The position numbers and the translations under genes are program-made. Below, piece after piece: positions 61,140 through 64,000 of a stretch of DNA of 64,000 bases; position 1 is the first letter of the stretch; every line of letters begins with the position of its first letter. Under the pieces are notes generated by a model, which ran no database searches, was not told where the DNA came from, and saw only the letters and a program-made list of their open reading frames with translations. The stretch comes from Sciurus carolinensis. Lineage: Eukaryota > Chordata > Mammalia > Rodentia > Sciuridae. Where the stretch lies: assembly GCF_902686445.1 (NCBI RefSeq), contig NC_062214.1, positions 53,851,177 to 53,915,176 of the forward strand, in the 5' to 3' direction.

Positions 61140-62215
61140 AGGCATGGACCTAATATGAGTAAATGTGCAGTAAATTGTGTATACATCACAGAAAATCCAT
61201 TACTGTTTTTTGCCTTTTTTTCTTTTTTGATGATTGGAAACTAATCTGATCATGTTTAAGAATAGCAGAGTTTTTATCACTGGCAGGGTGTCAGCATTCC
61301 CTAACAAATTGCCACATTTCTATCCAGAAATATTAACAACATTCTCCATTACATACACAAGGAAATTACAAGTAAAAAAATTTTTAAACTGTCTTTAACT
61401 ACCCTCAGGTGTATTCTTCTTGACCATCTTGAAATCTTTTTCTGCCCTATGTAACTGGAAAATCCAGAATATAGGACCTAGCAAGGATTATAGATGTTTC
61501 CTGACACTGTGCCTTCACACTTCACATCCTCATAACATTCTGTCCATGGATATAAAAGCAAGCATGGTTATTCATTCTCACAGCAGATGATATAAGACTA
61601 AAACAATAGAGATGAGTTCTACTTAAGCAGAAATTGTGATTACAGTATAACCCTTCAAAAGGATTTTCTTCTGATTTCAAGGAAGAAAGATAGAATTCAG
61701 GAATCTGCAGGCACAGAAATCTTTATCTAAAAAACATGGATTTGCAGTCAGGGTATAGTCTGGGAATAAAGACTGTGAATATTATGGTATAAGAGATTTA
61801 TTATGGGAGTATGACCTTACACAATTTTGGGACAAACTGGATAAGTAAGAGTTTAAAAGTAGGAGTTAAAGAATTTCTAATCAGCCCCTCTGAAATACTG
61901 ATTTAGGTGGGCAAATTCACACTTACCATGAAACCTGATTCTAGGTCTGGCTGCTGGAAGGGTACCACAAAGGAAAACAGATGGAGAAGCCTGTGGAAAG
62001 TTGTTGCTTCTTTCTGCAGTCTCTGTTAGCCAGAGGAGCTGAATCTAGAGAAAGCAGTGACAAAGTAGCTTTCTGCCATCTTGATATTTGTATCTCACTG
62101 CCTATAACTATAATGACCTTCAGCATGATCACAGCCACTTTACTTTTGCCTTCTTGGCAGATTCTCTTTTGGCCAACTTTAACCCAGAACTAGATAAGCA
62201 GGAGGATTTGGGGAA
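61140..62215. other. Unassigned intronic stretch, about 1.1 kb without SINEs
   Basis: No SINE, LINE or SEC11A exon recognised. Small overlapping open frames near 61941-62193 lack support. Confidence 0.4.
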
Positions 62216-62217
62216 AC

Positions 62218-62288
62218 CTAGTGTGTGTGTGGTGCTGGGCTTTATGTGTGCCAGGCAAGCACTACCACTGAACCACATCCCCAGCCCA
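62218..62288 (-). mobile_element. ID SINE, shortened
   Basis: GTGGTGCTGGGCTTTATGTG to ACCACATCCCCAGCCC; AACCTAGT and AGCCTAGT at the edges. Confidence 0.84.
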
Positions 62289-62597
62289 AAGCCTAGTTCC
62301 TACTGAACCAAGTTAATAAAGTATAAAGTTGGAGTCTTTTGTCAGTGTCACACCTGTTTTTTTTTTTTTTTTTTTTTTTTAATCAGTTAGCTTTCAAAAT
62401 AAAGATAAACGCTAAGGTGTTTCTGTCTAAGGCGCTGTGCCTATCCTTTGTTTCTATAATTGGTCACATGGTCATGGCTGTTTTCTTCCTCTGCCCTCCA
62501 CAAGAACCTAAATTGGTCATGGTTTCTTACCTGATGCAGTGACTCAAACTTTCCTTACTGAAGGGTTAATGTCATCAGCAGTTCTACCTGAATTGCT
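62289..62597. other. Unassigned, with poly-T run
   Basis: T-run at about 62358-62381 without a recognisable SINE body behind it. Confidence 0.4.
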
Positions 62598-62778
62598 TTT
62601 GTGTGTGTGATACTGGAGATTGAACCCAGGAGCATTCTACTTCTGAACTACATCCCTAACTCTTTTCATTTTTTATTTTTGGGACAGGGTCTCATTAAGT
62701 TGCCCAGGCTGGCATTGAACTTGTGATCCTCTTGCCTAAGCCTCTTGAGTAGTTTGTACCAGCACTCCTAGTCTACTT
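62598..62778 (-). mobile_element. B1-dID SINE
   Basis: TACTGGAGATTGAACCCAGG to CTTGAGTAGTTTGTACC. Confidence 0.89.
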
Positions 62779-63599
62779 TTTTCTTTTTGAAATCCACTTT
62801 TATCTCTATCAAAATATTATATACACTTATATACAAGAGATATATGATAAAAAAACAAATATTCTAGTTATAACAGACCACCTACAGCAAACATTTTCAT
62901 TCTTGGAATTATTTTTTCTGGTTTTTACCCCCATGTATCTAAAAACTAATTGTTTCTCTTGTTTCATATCAGGAAGTTAATAGATGATGTTAAAATTTTT
63001 ATGATGGTGAATTTAGCTTTCTTATACCATGGCACCTGACTTGTTTTCATTATGTGAGAACATAAGATGGGCCTCAGAGGATCCTCTGTATTCCAGTTCT
63101 ATCCATTTCACTCATTTTGTGATAGCAGCATCTCTCTGATAGTCAGGATCAGCCATCCTAGCCAATCAGTAGTCCCCTACTCCCTGGATTTTGATTCACT
63201 GGCAAGAGGTATCTAAAGTCCTAACTTCCAGTGTAATGGGACTCTTATGTTCCCAGCGGATGGTTATCTCCTTTGAGAATTAAAACCTCTAAGTCAGTAG
63301 AAGCCAGAGTTGTAAGGTAGGAAGCAGAAATTCACTAACACACCTTTAGGGGTAATAGAGGAATGACTCCCATTCCCACCCTTTAATTCCTGGACTAGTG
63401 AATTCTAGCTGTAGAAAAAAATCACACAGTGTATCGGTTGCAGATTTTAGAACATATAACTCAGACTGGAGGACATTAGATATTACCCCAGCCTCACAAA
63501 GCTGGGTACCATATAGTCAGGGCTATAACTGTCCATCAATTAGAATACGGAAACCACACCAGGGATTGAGCAAGGAATATTTAATATAAAACGTTAACC
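62779..63599. other. Unassigned intronic sequence
   Basis: About 800 bases; composition from 63050 is reminiscent of an old LTR/ERVL internal relic, but no landmark I can name. Confidence 0.35.
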
Positions 63600-63601
63600 A
63601 A

Positions 63602-63685
63602 GGGCTGGGGATGTATCTCAATGGTAGAGTGCTTGCCTAGTATGTGCAAGACCCTGGGTTCAGTTCTAGTGCTGAAAAAAAAGTT
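63602..63685 (+). mobile_element. ID SINE
   Basis: GGATGTATCTCAATGGTAGA to GGGTTCAGTTCTAGTGCTG. Confidence 0.9.
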
Positions 63686-64000
63686 AAATAAGAAAAGATA
63701 CGTAACTACAAGAGAGGTAAAAGTGAACTCTTAAGGAATTTAAAGGTAGCATATTGCAGAAAGTAGCACTACCCAGTAGGACGAGGAAAATGAACAAGGA
63801 AAGAGCTAATGAAGTACCTTCCTACAACAACCCTTCCTAGCCTGAGATTTAGACCTCTTTGAAGAAGATGTAACTGCCACAGGAATTTGCAACCTATGAT
63901 TGCATGGCAGTGACATCTGCCAGATTAGTGAGCTGAATCTGGTCCAGAGATCTGGCCTACTGGGAGGCTGAGAAGTTTCTCAGAGACTGTGTAGTGTCTA
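63686..64000. other. Unassigned to window end
   Basis: No exon or repeat recognised. Confidence 0.4.

Larger units (their letters stand above)
56232..64000 (+). other. SEC11A: SEC11A intron 1 (5' part)
   Basis: It begins with GTGAGG after codon 17. I looked for the next coding segment, which encodes the transmembrane region after the RQ residues, and did not find it, so the intron runs past the window end. It holds SINEs and L1 fragments (listed separately) in otherwise unassigned sequence. Confidence 0.85.

Noticed and set aside
56232..64000. SEC11A exon 2
   Set aside because: I searched for the segment coding the membrane helix that follows residue 17 and did not find it; it must lie beyond the window.

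Overview
This is mammalian nuclear DNA, most likely from a squirrel-family rodent (Sciuridae). Both strands are crowded with rodent ID elements, which are tRNA-derived and keep a TAGCTCAGTTGG A box and a GGTTCRA B box. They also carry the dimeric SINE in which a B1 monomer is fused to an ID unit (B1-dID). These sit on an older layer of L2, MIR, L1M and MaLR remnants. The dimers are known from squirrels and a few related rodent groups, so the family assignment is an inference. No bacterial, phage, plasmid or CRISPR content was seen.

Two CpG-island promoters organise the window. The right one (about 55.7-56.65 kb) holds a recognisable coding exon: 56181-56231 (+) encodes the first 17 residues of SEC11A, the catalytic subunit of the signal peptidase complex, followed at once by a GTGAGG splice donor. 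The left one (about 16.74-17.84 kb) has a good splice donor on the minus strand at 17236/17237. In human, SEC11A and ZNF592 lie head to head about 30 kb apart, so I assign the left island to the untranslated first exon of ZNF592, transcribed leftwards. This rests on position and a splice site, not on protein similarity. The layout is then: 1-17236 probable ZNF592 intron 1; about 17.3-56.1 kb divergent intergenic spacer; 56232-64000 SEC11A intron 1. No further coding exon of either gene was found.

The spacer contains two processed pseudogenes. One is a near full-length ferritin light chain (FTL) copy at 35105-36410, split by two SINEs and still carrying a recognisable iron-responsive-element loop. 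The other is an internally deleted, minus-strand MED28 copy at about 46360-47710. Next to it is a 110-bp mariner-type MITE with TA target duplications. Two 5'-truncated L1 copies retain the 3' end of ORF2; one interrupts a SINE and the other is interrupted by an ID element. A fragmented minus-strand L2 runs through about 42.3-45.5 kb.

Other structure includes a short local duplication (21.8-22.5 versus 25.65-25.95 kb), serial SINE insertions into the same target, inverted SINE and MIR pairs, and a roughly 550-bp (TATG)-rich microsatellite. Nothing here looks like a new protein-coding system. The value lies in insertion history, the two promoters and the retropseudogenes. Repeat boundaries were read by eye and may be off by about 5-20 bases.
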